A stretch of 64,000 nucleotides of DNA. Origin: CAWJFP01 sp963842155 (lineage in GTDB: Bacteria; Pseudomonadota; Alphaproteobacteria; JACZXZ01). The stretch lies in assembly GCA_963842155.1 (NCBI GenBank), contig CAWJFP010000023.1:40253-104252 (forward strand), in the 5' to 3' direction. Within the stretch, counting starts at the first letter, position 1. Each line of letters opens with the position of its first letter. Of this stretch, positions 8,899 to 17,029 are shown in pieces. The translations under genes and the position numbers were made by a program. The notes below the pieces were generated by a model, which was not told where the DNA came from, did not search any database, and saw only the letters and a program-made list of their open reading frames with translations.

Positions 8899-9300
8899 TT
8901 ATCTCCTCCCTATCGGGCCAGAACCGAATTGCGGTTTGTGTCCCGTACCCGACTGTTGGCTGTAGGTTTCAAGCTGCGCGAGACGAGAATGCGCATCTCA
9001 TACCGCCGAAGATACGTTGCGTTCCGGGTTTTTGGACGACGCTTAGGCGTATCATCGCTAAAATAATTCTACGACAGGGGCGAAGGTGTGGCAAGCGTTC
9101 ATTCTTGCGAAACCCTCGGAATCGTTGATTTCGTCTTCGAATGCCCTGCCCACTGACTTCTTAACGCTGCCCACTACGGACCATAATGCCCCGGCAAGGG
9201 CAGCCTGCTCAGCACACGCGCATAATCATCGCGCTGCCCAGAATGGAGGCAGCCGCGAGGCGTGGCACCGCCCGTCGGGCGCGCCGCCGCCGCCCCGGGC
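8899..9300. other. xoxF upstream region
   Basis: About 400 bases of lower GC content lie between xoxF and a small minus-strand gene. The region holds the xoxF promoter (9066-9094) and therefore an apparently long leader of about 160 bases before the xoxF start. I see no coding sequence; open frames on either strand lack family text. No obvious riboswitch fold was recognised by eye. Confidence 0.5.
9066..9094 (-). promoter_or_regulatory. putative xoxF promoter (TTGCCA-17-TAGAAT)
   Basis: On the minus strand TTGCCA (9089-9094) and TAGAAT (9066-9071) are separated by exactly 17 bases, a good housekeeping-sigma match in an AT-richer stretch. It points at xoxF, leaving a leader of about 160 bases. 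The -10 resembles the TAGAAA/TAGAAT forms reported for methylotroph methanol-oxidation promoters. No mapping data are available, so this is inference from sequence. Confidence 0.5.
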
Positions 9301-9507
9301 TCAGGCGTGGTCGCCGCTTGCGCTGCCCGTGACGCAACGCCAGCGCGCAAGTGCCCATTTTGGATGGTCCTCGAGCCAGGTGATCGCCAGGCTCTGACCA
9401 TTGGTCATGCATTCGTTCATCGTGCTCAGCGCCACGCCCGGCAGCTTTTGCTCCTGGCATTGCGTCGGCGAAGCGAGCAGGCAGAAGACGAAGATGATTT
9501 GAACCAT
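9301..9507 (-). CDS. small secreted protein of unknown function
   Basis: A 68-residue protein. The first 18 residues form a signal peptide (MVQIIFVFCLLASPTQCQ). The mature part contains NECMTNGQSLAITWLEDH and KWALARWRC, giving two or three cysteines and several tryptophans, typical of small periplasmic proteins in Rhizobiales. The frame stays open upstream of ATG 9507, but that text is not protein-like. No function can be assigned. It lies between xoxF and a plus-strand secreted protein. Confidence 0.7.
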   Translation of the reverse strand: MVQIIFVFCLLASPTQCQEQKLPGVALSTMNECMTNGQSLAITWLEDHPKWALARWRCVTGSASGDHA

Positions 9508-9709
9508 ACCCTTGTCCCTGGCCGCGCGGGGCCATAAGTTGCCCAAGTGGCAGGCGGATAAGCTAAGGTTCCGGCGGCCGGATGTCCATTGTCGACTACG
9601 GCCGTCCGGCGGGTTTTCGCTTTCGCCGCGGCGATCGATAATCTGAGGTACGGCCGGCCGAGGGCGCCGGATGCGGCGCGCGGGCCGGGCGAGGCGAGGA
9701 AGACGGGGG

Positions 9710-10411
9710 ATGAATCGCATGACGAACGAAGGAAAATGCCGGGTCTTCTTGGCAATGGGGCTGGCGCTGGCGCTGCTGCTGGCCCCGCGCGCGGGCCAGG
9801 CCGAGGACGCGCCCAAGCTCACCCCCGCGCAGGTCGCGCTTTTCGACACCGACCAGCTCGAGGCGATCCGGCGGCCCGCGACGCTCGATTACCAGTTCCG
9901 GCATGAGTCTCCCGGCGCCGAGAGCTTCGCCGACGAGGTGAAGGTCGAGATCAAGGCTGTGCGCCCGGACGGCCGCAAGGACATCCATACCGATTTCCTC
10001 AGCGGCGACCGCCATATCGACTTCCCCGCCATCGAGGATTTCGCGGGCAACCCGCTGCTCATGTATTTCCTCGAATATGACGTGCGGAACATGCATCGCG
10101 ACACGGGCGGCTCGCCCCTCTTCTTCCGCAACCGCATCCACGACGCCTTCGCCGACGGCAGCGCCGAAATGCGCATCGTGAAGATCGAGGTCGACGGCAA
10201 GCAGGCCGACGCCACCGAGATCGTCATTCATCCCTATGCCAAGATCGCCCGGCCCGAAGTCGCGCGCTTCACCGCCAAATCCTACCGTTTCCTCGTCTCG
10301 AGCGCGGTCGCTGGCAGCATCTACGAGATCAGCAGCGAAGTGCCGAAATCGGATCGCGGCCCGGCCGTGACGGAGTCGGTGACCTTCGCCGGGGAGAAGC
10401 CGCAAAACTGA
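9710..10411 (+). CDS. secreted protein of unknown function
   Basis: A protein of 233 residues from ATG 9710 (or 230 from ATG 9719). It has a clean signal peptide (FLAMGLALALLLAPRAGQA). The mature part (DAPKLTPAQVALFDTDQLEAI) continues with beta-rich text such as LDYQFRHESPGAESFADEV and PLLMYFLEYDVRNMHRDTG, a pattern that could be a LolA-like or lipocalin-like half-barrel, though that is only an impression. There are no cysteines in the mature part. I place the start after the ribosome-like GGGGGA rather than at 9671, where the extra residues are arginine-rich shadow. Convergent with the DUF2380 gene. Confidence 0.75.
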   Translation: MNRMTNEGKCRVFLAMGLALALLLAPRAGQAEDAPKLTPAQVALFDTDQLEAIRRPATLDYQFRHESPGAESFADEVKVEIKAVRPDGRKDIHTDFLSGDRHIDFPAIEDFAGNPLLMYFLEYDVRNMHRDTGGSPLFFRNRIHDAFADGSAEMRIVKIEVDGKQADATEIVIHPYAKIARPEVARFTAKSYRFLVSSAVAGSIYEISSEVPKSDRGPAVTESVTFAGEKPQN

Positions 10412-10451
10412 GGAAGCTCGCTTCGCGCGAGCGGATCGGCCAAGACTGCAT

Positions 10452-10964
10452 CTACCGGGGAATGGTCTGGGCTTCCAGGTCCTTGACCAGGAAATCTTCG
10501 GCGCGCCGCCAGGCCTCGTCGTCATCGCCCCTGAAGGTCAGGAGGCGGTCATAGACGAGCTTGCCGCTCTGCACGTCCACCATCTCTATCTTCCCCCACT
10601 GCACCAAAGTGCTCTGCTTGTGGATGCCGCCGTAGAGCAGCAATCTCGCCCCGGCCTTGCGCGACGCTTCTATCAGCTCGGCCGGGACGGAGTTGGCGAT
10701 AGAGCAGGGCATGGCGCGGCAGGTCGGGGAGACGGCGCGGTATTTGCCGCTGCGCGCGAGATCCTCGCGGAGCGCCTGCATGAAGGCCCGCAGCCGCCGC
10801 CGATGCTCGGCGCTCTGGTCACGCGGCTCTCCCGACGTATCGACGTAATCGAATTCGACGATTGCGATCGCGGCCGGCTGCTGCACCGGGCCTTGCGCCC
10901 AGGCGCGTCCTGCGAAGATAAGAAGTGCTGCGACGATCGTCGCCGCCATCGAAAGCTTGCTCAT
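10452..10964 (-). CDS. DUF2380-type secreted protein
   Basis: A 170-residue exported protein with a signal peptide to about residue 23 (FAGRAWAQGPVQQ). The core reads AIAIVEFDYVDTSGEPRD, ALREDLARSGKYRAVSP, GARLLLYGGIHKQSTLVQWG, and DVQSGKLVYDRLLTFRGDDDEAW, which matches the DUF2380 family as I recognise it. Two cysteines sit in SPTCRAMPCS. The start at 10964 follows a ribosome-like GAGAGGGAAC. The family often occurs close to PQQ/methanol genes in alphaproteobacteria, but its job is unknown. Confidence 0.75.
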   Translation of the reverse strand: MSKLSMAATIVAALLIFAGRAWAQGPVQQPAAIAIVEFDYVDTSGEPRDQSAEHRRRLRAFMQALREDLARSGKYRAVSPTCRAMPCSIANSVPAELIEASRKAGARLLLYGGIHKQSTLVQWGKIEMVDVQSGKLVYDRLLTFRGDDDEAWRRAEDFLVKDLEAQTIPR

Positions 10965-11090
10965 TGGCGTTCCCTCTCGTTTTATGCGCAGCCCTCGTCG
11001 GGCACGACGCTTTGTCGAGACCATAGACCGCCCACGGGCGCGGGACTTGCCATCTCGCGCCAAAATAGCGGCGGCCGCGCAGGAGGCGCC

Positions 11091-12119
11091 ATGAGCTCGA
11101 TCGGCCTCACCAAGGCCCGCTCCATGGGCCCGCTCGCCGACGCGGTCGAGCGCGCCGGCGGCTCGGTTGCCCGCGTCTTCCGCGAGGCCGAGCTGCCGTT
11201 GCGGCTCGTCGAGCAGCCGGATCGCCTGATCCTGCTGCGCGACCAGCTCCGGCTCGTCGAATGCGCCGCGCGCGAGATCGGCGACGACGCGCTGCCCGCG
11301 CGGCTCTCGAGCGAGGCCGGCATCGCGAGCCTGGGTGACTTCGGCGCTCATGTCTGCGCGGCGCCACGGCTTGGCCAGGCGATCGCGCGCTGCAACGGCG
11401 GCATCGGCTCGATGCTCCAGTCCGTGACGCGCCTCGGCCTCGAGCGATCGGGGCCTTGGGCGAGATGGACATACGGCATCACCGATTCGGCGCGGATCGG
11501 CCGCCAGAAGAACGAGGTGCTGGCTCTCGGTTACATGATCGATCTGCTGCGCCGCTTCGCGGGCGGCGCCGTGCCCATCAGGGCCGAGCTGCCGGGGAGG
11601 CTGCGCGCGCGCGCGGTGGTGCAGGACCTGCTCGATTGCCAGATTTTCGAAGGCCCCGCCGCCGCGGTGATTTTCCCCCTCGACCATCTCGGGATATCGA
11701 ATCCCGCCTTTCCCCGCGGGGAGAGCGGGGCGGCGCCCGGCGCGGTACCGGGTCCGGCCGATTTTGCCGCCTGCGTCGAGCATCTGATCATGTTGGAGCT
11801 GCTGGATCGGCGCCCGCATATCGACTGGGTCTGCCGCAGGCTCGGCATGTCGAAGCGGTCCCTGCAACGCCGTCTCTTGCTGAGCGAGACGAGCTTCGAC
11901 AGTATCAGGCGACGCGTGCTGTTTCAGCAAGCGTCCACGCTGCTTTCTTCGCCAGGCATGCCCGTCACCGACATCGCGTTCGAGCTCGGCTACGCCGATG
12001 CCGCCCATTTCACGCGCGCATTCGCGCGTTGGACCGGCCTCAGCCCCCGCTCCTGGCGCCGTAAAATGACTGGCCGCGACGAGGGGCGGCCTGACGGCGG
12101 CGACCCGGGGCGGCCTTGA
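11091..12119 (+). CDS. AraC-family transcriptional regulator
   Basis: A 342-residue DNA-binding regulator. The N-terminal two thirds resemble the Arabinose_bd/QhpR-like sensor region (GSVARVFREAELPLRLVEQP; GLERSGPWARWTYGI). The C-terminal 100 residues hold two helix-turn-helix units: VCRRLGMSKRSLQRRLL, then VTDIAFELGYADAAHFTRAF followed by ARWTGLSPRSWRR, the typical AraC signature. ATG 11091 follows AGGAGGCGCC. It is divergent from the DUF2380 gene with 126 bases between starts. Its targets are unknown; the neighbouring secreted proteins or the xox region are the obvious candidates. Confidence 0.93.
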   Translation: MSSIGLTKARSMGPLADAVERAGGSVARVFREAELPLRLVEQPDRLILLRDQLRLVECAAREIGDDALPARLSSEAGIASLGDFGAHVCAAPRLGQAIARCNGGIGSMLQSVTRLGLERSGPWARWTYGITDSARIGRQKNEVLALGYMIDLLRRFAGGAVPIRAELPGRLRARAVVQDLLDCQIFEGPAAAVIFPLDHLGISNPAFPRGESGAAPGAVPGPADFAACVEHLIMLELLDRRPHIDWVCRRLGMSKRSLQRRLLLSETSFDSIRRRVLFQQASTLLSSPGMPVTDIAFELGYADAAHFTRAFARWTGLSPRSWRRKMTGRDEGRPDGGDPGRP

Positions 12120-12152
12120 CCCTCTTCCGCCGTCTGATAATGTGAACATTGC

Positions 12153-12572
12153 GTGGCACAATCCTTCGATGGGCGTGAATTCGTGAGTATGCTATCGAAC
12201 TGGCGGCCTGCGATCGGCGCCGCCGCGACGCTGTTGCTGATCGCCACCCTCGCCGGCGGCGGACGCGCCGAGCAGTCCGCGGCGGGCCAGAAGAACGATT
12301 ACCCGACCTCGGCCCGCGCCGATTACGTGCTGGGCTGCATGGCGGCCAACGACAATACCCATGAATCGCTCTTCAAATGCTCCTGCGCGATCGATACCAT
12401 CGCCGGCCTCATGCCCTATGCGCATTACGAGGAGGCGGAAACGGCGCTCAGCATGCAGGCGGGGGGCGGACTCGGCGGCCGGGTCGGCGAGTTTCGCGAC
12501 CCGCCGGAGATCAAGGCCGTCCTCGAGCAACTCCGCCGCGCCCAAGCCGAGGCCAATTTGCGATGTTTTTAG
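12153..12572 (+). CDS. small exported protein with Cys motif, function unknown
   Basis: 139 residues from 12153, or 127 from the ATG at 12189. A signal segment (IGAAATLLLIATLAGGGRAEQ) precedes a mature domain with cysteines in VLGCMAANDN, LFKCSCAIDTI and a terminal LRCF. The two disulfide-capable pairs suggest a periplasmic location. I do not recognise the family by name; its place between a regulator and pqqA suggests a periplasmic accessory. The start choice is uncertain because no strong ribosome site precedes either codon. Confidence 0.65.
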   Translation: MAQSFDGREFVSMLSNWRPAIGAAATLLLIATLAGGGRAEQSAAGQKNDYPTSARADYVLGCMAANDNTHESLFKCSCAIDTIAGLMPYAHYEEAETALSMQAGGGLGGRVGEFRDPPEIKAVLEQLRRAQAEANLRCF

Positions 12573-12664
12573 GTTAGCGTCTGCTCATATAAGCTATTGA
12601 ATTCGCTTGCTATGAGTGAAAAATAAACATGTAGACAAAATATATTAAAACGATTATGTAGGTT

Positions 12665-12698
12665 TTGGCTTGCATGAGCCCATTCTTAGAATTAGAAT
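12665..12698 (+). promoter_or_regulatory. putative pqqA promoter
   Basis: TTGGCT (12665-12670) and TAGAAT (12687-12692) are 16 bases apart, with a second overlapping TAGAAT just downstream (12693-12698). They lie in a distinctly AT-rich 150-base island, out of character with the flanking GC-rich DNA. This would give a leader of about 35-40 bases before pqqA. The same -10 hexamer occurs in the putative xoxF promoter. Confidence 0.4.
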
Positions 12699-12736
12699 GA
12701 CTTTTGTTTCACAACTGACGTAAGGGAGCCTGTCTG

Positions 12737-12814
12737 ATGTGGAGGAAACCCAAGCTCGTCGAAATCGCTGTCGGTCTGGAGATCAACGCCTACGCTTGCG
12801 CGGAGATCGCCTAG
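12737..12814 (+). CDS. pqqA: PqqA, PQQ precursor peptide
   Basis: A 25-residue peptide reading MWRKPKLVEIAVGLEIN then AYACAEIA. It has the PqqA hallmarks: an N-terminal W-K/R-x-P segment, and a Glu and Tyr three residues apart (E15-I-N-A-Y19), the pair that PqqE cross-links to form PQQ. Translation starts at ATG 12737 after GGGAG. It is too short for routine ORF calling. No pqqB, C, D or E gene follows; the next gene is folB. It is therefore an orphan copy or the expressed precursor gene of a split pqq locus. A hairpin follows directly. Confidence 0.93.
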   Translation: MWRKPKLVEIAVGLEINAYACAEIA

Positions 12815-12829
12815 TTCCCAGTCCTCCGG

Positions 12830-12867
12830 CCGGGCCTGAGCGGGAAAGCGATCCCGGCTCGGCCCGG
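12830..12867 (+). terminator. strong hairpin after pqqA
   Basis: Arms 12830-12845 and 12852-12867 can form about 15 base pairs of GC-rich stem with two single-base bulges and a 6-base loop. No U-run follows, so it may act as an mRNA 3' stabiliser or processing site as well as a terminator. It begins 15 bases after the pqqA stop, a usual position for hairpins that favour pqqA over downstream genes. Confidence 0.55.
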
Positions 12868-13028
12868 ACGCGAGGGCGCTCTATCGACGCTCCGCCTTGG
12901 CGCTGAGTTCGCCCGCGGCGGCAGGAAGTGGCGATGGCACCCCCGGCTTTCCGGGGTATTTTTTTGTCCGCGTCGGCGCCGAATCGGCCGATTGCCAAGA
13001 GGCCCGGCAATCGGGCATTCTTCCCGCC

Positions 13029-13460
13029 ATGGAAGGCAGTTGGATGCTGGCCGAGGCCTTGCGGATGCATAGGCGGCCCTTGGCGGAAGCCGGGGCGACC
13101 TATCAGGTCTTCGTGCGCAATCTCGTCGTCCCCGCCAGCATCGGCATCTACGAGCATGAGCGGCGGGGGCCGCAGAGGGTGCGGGTGAACGCGCTCATCA
13201 CGGTCGATCGCGACCCCGGCGACAGCATGCGGACCGTGCTCAACTACGAATCGATCGTCGAGGGGGTGTGCGACATCGCCGGCTCGGGTCACATCGAGCT
13301 GGTCGAGGTGTTCGCTGCGCGCGTGCTCGCGCAATGCTTCGAGGACAAGCGCGTGCAGTCGGCCTGGATCTCGGTCGAGAAGCTCGATCCCTATCCCGAG
13401 GCCGAGAGCGTGGGCGTGATCATGGAGCGGCAGCGTCGGGGACCCCCGGCGGGCGCATGA
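13029..13460 (+). CDS. folB: dihydroneopterin aldolase family protein (FolB-like) of H4MPT cluster
   Basis: A 143-residue FolB-fold protein. Dihydroneopterin aldolase releases 6-hydroxymethyl-dihydropterin, a precursor shared by folate and H4MPT. Core text is FVRNLVVPASIGIYEHERRG (substrate Glu), QRVRVNALITVDRD, VLNYESIVEGVCDI, ELVEVFAARVLAQC, and SVEKLDPYPEAESVGVIME (catalytic Lys). It has a 20-residue N-terminal extension. I use ATG 13029 because upstream in-frame text is not conserved. Its stop overlaps the next start (ATGA), so it is coupled to the kinase-like gene of the cofactor operon. Confidence 0.88.
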   Translation: MEGSWMLAEALRMHRRPLAEAGATYQVFVRNLVVPASIGIYEHERRGPQRVRVNALITVDRDPGDSMRTVLNYESIVEGVCDIAGSGHIELVEVFAARVLAQCFEDKRVQSAWISVEKLDPYPEAESVGVIMERQRRGPPAGA

Positions 13461-14041
13461 CGGTCGTCGTCAGGCTCGGCGGAAGCTTGGCGAAGGCGGG
13501 CACGCTTCGGGACTGGCTCAAGGTGGTGACGCGACAGGGCGGCGGTCGCGTCGTGCTCGTCCCCGGCGGCGGCGTCTTCGCCGACGCGGTGCGCGCCGCC
13601 CAGCGAAGCGACGGCTTCTCCGATCTCGCGGCCCATCGCATGGCGCTTCTCGCCGTGGATCAATATGGCCTCATGCTGGCCGATCTCGAGCCAAGCCTCC
13701 GCCTCGCGGCAAGCAGGCGCGCGATCGCGGCGGCGCTGGCGGCGGGCGCCGTGGCGCTGTGGCGCGCCAGCCCCATGGCCGAGCGCGCGCCCGAGCTCGC
13801 GGCAAGCTGGGACGTCACCTCCGACAGCCTCGCCGCCTGGCTCGCGCGTAAGCTCGGCGCGCGCCGCCTGGTGCTCGTGAAGTCCGCACCCGCCGATGGT
13901 CCGCTCGATGCGCCGAGCCTGGCGCGGCGCGGCCTCGTCGATGCCGCCTTCCCCGCTTTTGTCGCAGAGGCGCCTTTCGCCTGGTGCTACTGCGGCCCCG
14001 GCGACCACGCCATGCTTGCTGCCGAGATCGTCGCGCCCTGA
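13457..14041 (+). CDS. amino-acid-kinase family protein (MfnE-like candidate)
   Basis: A 194-residue member of the aspartate/uridylate-kinase superfamily. The phosphate-binding opening is VVVRLGGSLAKAGTL, with VVLVPGGGVFADAVR and a C-terminal nucleotide region (DVTSDSLAAWLARKLGARR; LVLVKS). In archaea MfnE of this superfamily phosphorylates 5-(aminomethyl)-3-furanmethanol phosphate during methanofuran synthesis. The presence of mfnB three genes downstream makes the same role here likely, but that is inference. It overlaps folB by 4 bases. It is shorter than most amino-acid kinases, as MfnE-type proteins are. Confidence 0.78.
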   Translation: MTVVVRLGGSLAKAGTLRDWLKVVTRQGGGRVVLVPGGGVFADAVRAAQRSDGFSDLAAHRMALLAVDQYGLMLADLEPSLRLAASRRAIAAALAAGAVALWRASPMAERAPELAASWDVTSDSLAAWLARKLGARRLVLVKSAPADGPLDAPSLARRGLVDAAFPAFVAEAPFAWCYCGPGDHAMLAAEIVAP

Positions 14042-14156
14042 GGCGCGGCATCGCTTATCGGGAAGCCCCGCGCGCTTGACAGCGAGGCACTCGGAGCTAT
14101 GGTCAAGCGCCGTCCCCGGCGCATCGCTTCGAGGTTGAAGGATCACCCCTCTCGTC

Positions 14157-14239
14157 CGGCTCCGGGTAAGGCTCGGCACTCGCCTCGCCAACCCTGCGCA
14201 ACCCTCTCCCTCCAATCGGGCGGAGAGGGCAGGGTGAGG
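14157..14239 (+). repeat. dispersed palindromic repeat, copy 1
   Basis: An 83-base element closely matching one at 33265-33345. It holds an inverted repeat (CCCTCTCC at 14202-14209 and GGAGAGGG at 14222-14229) flanked by shared text CGCAACCCTCTCCC and AGGGTGAGG. It is intergenic, like REP-type elements of alphaproteobacteria. It may form a hairpin in the DUF6513 gene leader. Confidence 0.7.
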
Positions 14240-14280
14240 CGAGCCGCGATTCCGCGGGATTGGAAAATGCTCTGGCTCGC

Positions 14281-15696
14281 ATGTCTCGGCACACCCTCTT
14301 CCTGACCGGGCATCTGGCGGAAAAGCGTCTGCGGGCCGTGCTGGCCGGCTTGGGCGATCCCGGCTTCGCCTGGACCGTCCATGATCTCGGCATCCAGGTC
14401 GCCGGGCTCATGACGGCCGATCTCATCCGCCGCCGCTTGCCGAAGGACGCGCTCGGCGCCGACCGAGTGATCGTGCCGGGCCATTGCCGCGGCGATCTCG
14501 GCGCGCTGGGCGAGGAATACGCCTTGAGCTTCGAGCGCGGGCCCGAGGATCTGCATGATCTGCCCGCCTATCTCGGCGGCGCCGCGAGCGCCATCGACCT
14601 CTCGCGCCATGATGTCCGCATCTTCGCCGAGATCACCGACGCGCCCTTGCTCCCCGTGCCGGCGATCCTCGAGCGCGCCCGCAACTACGCCCAGGACGGC
14701 GCCGACGTGATCGATCTCGGCTGCCTGCCCTCGACGCCCTTTCCCCATATGGAGGAGGCGATCTCCGCCCTCGCGGCGGAGGGGCTCGCGGCGAGCGTCG
14801 ATTCGGCCGATATCGAGGAGCTTAGGCGCGGCGGACGCGGCGGCGCGAAATTCCTCTTCAGCCTCGACGAGGCGACGCTTGCCCTCGCCGAGGAGGTGGA
14901 AGCGACGCCGGTGCTTATCCCCGCCGAGCCCGGCGATCTCGATTCGCTGTGCCGCGCGGCCGAGCGCCTCGCGCGCGCGGGCCGGTCCTTTATCGTGGAT
15001 TCCGTGCTCGATCCGATCCCCTACGGCTTCACCGCGTCGCTTCTGCGCTATGCCGAGATCCGCCGCCGGCTGCCGCAGGCGCGCATCCTCATGGGCATCG
15101 GCAACGTGACCGAATTGACCGACGCCGACACGACGGGGCTCAACGCGCTCCTCTTCGGCATCATCGCCGACCTTCGCATCACCGACGTGCTCGCGGTGCA
15201 GAAGAGCCCCCATTGCCGGCGCGCCATCCGCGAGGCCGATTGCGCCCGGCGGCTGATGTTCGCGGCCGCGAGCCTGCAGCGTTTGCCGGTCAATATCGAC
15301 AAAGGGCTGATGGGCTTGCGCGACCGCCGGCCCTTCGCCTCGAGCGCCCGCGAGATCGCCGAAACGGCTTCCCTCATCCGCGACCGCAATTTCCGCATCG
15401 AGACGGCCGAGGACGGCATCCATATCTACAACAGCGAAGGTCACAGGATCGCGCGGGACGCCTTCGATCTCTACCCGAGCCTCGGCGTCGAGGAGGACGG
15501 CGCCCACGCCTTCTATCTCGGCGTCGAGCTGGCGCGCGCCCAGATCGCCTGGCAGCTCGGCAAGCGCTATGTGCAGGACCAGGCGCTCGACTGGGGCGTG
15601 GCTGTGGAAAAGTCCAAGGAGGACGTCGCCGCGCATCGCGCGCCCGGCCCGACGCTGCAGGCGCGCAAGCGCCGCAAGACCGCGGGCTCGCGATGA
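14281..15696 (+). CDS. DUF6513 dihydropteroate-synthase-like protein of H4MPT cluster
   Basis: A 471-residue cytoplasmic protein. The N-terminal 140 residues are family-specific (HTLFLTGHLAEKRLRAVL). From about 140 to 370 it resembles a pterin-binding TIM barrel of dihydropteroate-synthase type (AQDGADVIDLGCLPSTPF; LAASVDSADIEEL; SFIVDSVLDPIPYGF; ILMGIGNVTELTDADTTG). A C-terminal extension ends in basic text (QARKRRKTAGSR). It is known only as a gene of the H4MPT cluster of methylotrophs; coupling of the pterin to an aniline-ribose unit is the attractive role but unproven. ATG 14281 begins the conserved MSRHTLFLTGH; ATG 14260 is possible. It overlaps DUF447 by 4 bases. Confidence 0.85.
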   Translation: MSRHTLFLTGHLAEKRLRAVLAGLGDPGFAWTVHDLGIQVAGLMTADLIRRRLPKDALGADRVIVPGHCRGDLGALGEEYALSFERGPEDLHDLPAYLGGAASAIDLSRHDVRIFAEITDAPLLPVPAILERARNYAQDGADVIDLGCLPSTPFPHMEEAISALAAEGLAASVDSADIEELRRGGRGGAKFLFSLDEATLALAEEVEATPVLIPAEPGDLDSLCRAAERLARAGRSFIVDSVLDPIPYGFTASLLRYAEIRRRLPQARILMGIGNVTELTDADTTGLNALLFGIIADLRITDVLAVQKSPHCRRAIREADCARRLMFAAASLQRLPVNIDKGLMGLRDRRPFASSAREIAETASLIRDRNFRIETAEDGIHIYNSEGHRIARDAFDLYPSLGVEEDGAHAFYLGVELARAQIAWQLGKRYVQDQALDWGVAVEKSKEDVAAHRAPGPTLQARKRRKTAGSR

Positions 15697-16265
15697 TCGT
15701 CGAGAGCATCATCACCACGCTCGCGCCCGACGGCCGCGCCCACGTGGCGCCGATGGGCGTGATCTGGCGCGACGGCGCGCCGCTGCTCGCACCCTTCCGT
15801 CCCTCCACGACGCTCGATAACCTGCAGCAGAGCCGCAGCGCGGTGATAAACCACACCGACGACGTGCGTATCTTCGCGGGCTGTCTCACCGGACGGCGCG
15901 ATTGGCCCCTCAAGCCCGCCGAGCGCATCGCAGGCGCGGTGCTCGCCGCCGCCCTCACCCATCAGGAGGTGCTCATCGAGCGCATCGAGGAGGATGCGCA
16001 GCGCCCGCGCTTTTTCGGCCGCGTCGTGCATCAGGTGGCGCACGGCCCCTTCGCCGGCTTCAACCGCGCCCAGGCGGCGGTGATCGAGGCGGCCATCCTG
16101 GTGAGCCGCCTCGATATGCTCCCCTGGGAGAAGATCGAGCGCGAGATGGGCTATCTCGAGATCGCCGTGAGCAAGACGGCGGGCGAGCGCGAGCGCGAGG
16201 CCTGGGGCTGGCTCGCCGCGCGCGTCGCCGCTTTCCGCGAGCGGGCGGGAAAGGTCGCCTCGTGA
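15693..16265 (+). CDS. DUF447 family flavin-reductase-like protein of H4MPT cluster
   Basis: A 190-residue protein of the DUF447 family, common to methanogens and H4MPT-using methylotrophs, with a split-barrel FMN-binding-like fold. Conserved text is MIVESIITTLAPDGRAHVAP, PLLAPFRPSTTLDNL, AVINHTDDVRIFAGCLTG, and VVHQVAHGPFAGFNRAQAAV. Its reaction is unknown. Both ends overlap neighbours by 4 bases (ATGA and GTGA), so it is made with DUF6513 and MfnB. Confidence 0.85.
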   Translation: MIVESIITTLAPDGRAHVAPMGVIWRDGAPLLAPFRPSTTLDNLQQSRSAVINHTDDVRIFAGCLTGRRDWPLKPAERIAGAVLAAALTHQEVLIERIEEDAQRPRFFGRVVHQVAHGPFAGFNRAQAAVIEAAILVSRLDMLPWEKIEREMGYLEIAVSKTAGEREREAWGWLAARVAAFRERAGKVAS

Positions 16266-17029
16266 CCGGCCTGCTCGCGAGCGTCCGCACGGCCGAGGAG
16301 GCGCTCGCCGCGCTCGAAGGCGGCGCCGACATCGTCGACCTCAAGGAGCCCGCGGCCGGCGCGCTCGGCCGCCTGCCTAGGGCGACGATCGCCGCCATCC
16401 TAGAGACGCTGGAGGGCCGCCTGCCTACGAGCGCCACCATCGGCGACATGGCGCTCGAGCCGGCGCCGGTCGCGGCGGCCGTCGAGGCGATGGCGGCGAC
16501 GGGCGTCGATTTCGTCAAGATCGGCATCTTCGCTGGCCCGCTTGCGCCCAGCCTCGCGGCGCTCGCCCCCGCCATCGCGAGAGGATGCCGCCTCGTGGCC
16601 GTCCTCTTCGCCGACCGGGCGCCGGATTTCGCGCTCATCGATCGCTTCGCCGCGGCGGGCTTTCGCGGCGTCATGCTCGATACGGCGGACAAGGCGACAG
16701 GCCCCCTCACCCATCATCTGCCCATGCCTCGTCTCGCGGCGTTCGTCGCGCGCGCGCAAGCGCAAGGGCTGCTCGCGGGTCTCGCGGGCTCCCTCCGCGC
16801 GGAGGACGTGGCCTCCCTTGCGGCGCTCGCGCCCGATTATCTCGGCTTCCGCTCCGCCTTGACCGGCGGCAGGCGCGAGGCGCCGCTCGACCCGGCGCGC
16901 GTCGCGCGCCTCGTCGCCATCCTTCGCTCGCCGGCGAGCAGCAACGCGACCGCGGCGGCGGGCGCGCAATCCGCCGCGTGCTCGGCCGCCGCCGGCTCGA
17001 CCGGAATGAGCGCCGCGAAGCTGCGATAG
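16262..17029 (+). CDS. mfnB: (5-formylfuran-3-yl)methyl phosphate synthase MfnB
   Basis: A 255-residue TIM-barrel enzyme that condenses two glyceraldehyde-3-phosphates to the furan precursor of methanofuran-type cofactors. Key lysines are K28 (DIVDLKEPAAGALG), K86 (VDFVKIGIF) and K144 (MLDTADKATG), matching the active-site lysines of archaeal MfnB as I recall them; phosphate binding is at GLAGSLRAEDV. The GTG start at 16262 overlaps the DUF447 stop. The last 25 residues (after VARLVAILRSP) are low-complexity and lie opposite the 3' end of the convergent ASKHA gene, an unusually long 193-base overlap. It shows the organism makes its own methanofuran-like carrier for Fhc. Confidence 0.9.
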   Translation: MTGLLASVRTAEEALAALEGGADIVDLKEPAAGALGRLPRATIAAILETLEGRLPTSATIGDMALEPAPVAAAVEAMAATGVDFVKIGIFAGPLAPSLAALAPAIARGCRLVAVLFADRAPDFALIDRFAAAGFRGVMLDTADKATGPLTHHLPMPRLAAFVARAQAQGLLAGLAGSLRAEDVASLAALAPDYLGFRSALTGGRREAPLDPARVARLVAILRSPASSNATAAAGAQSAACSAAAGSTGMSAAKLR

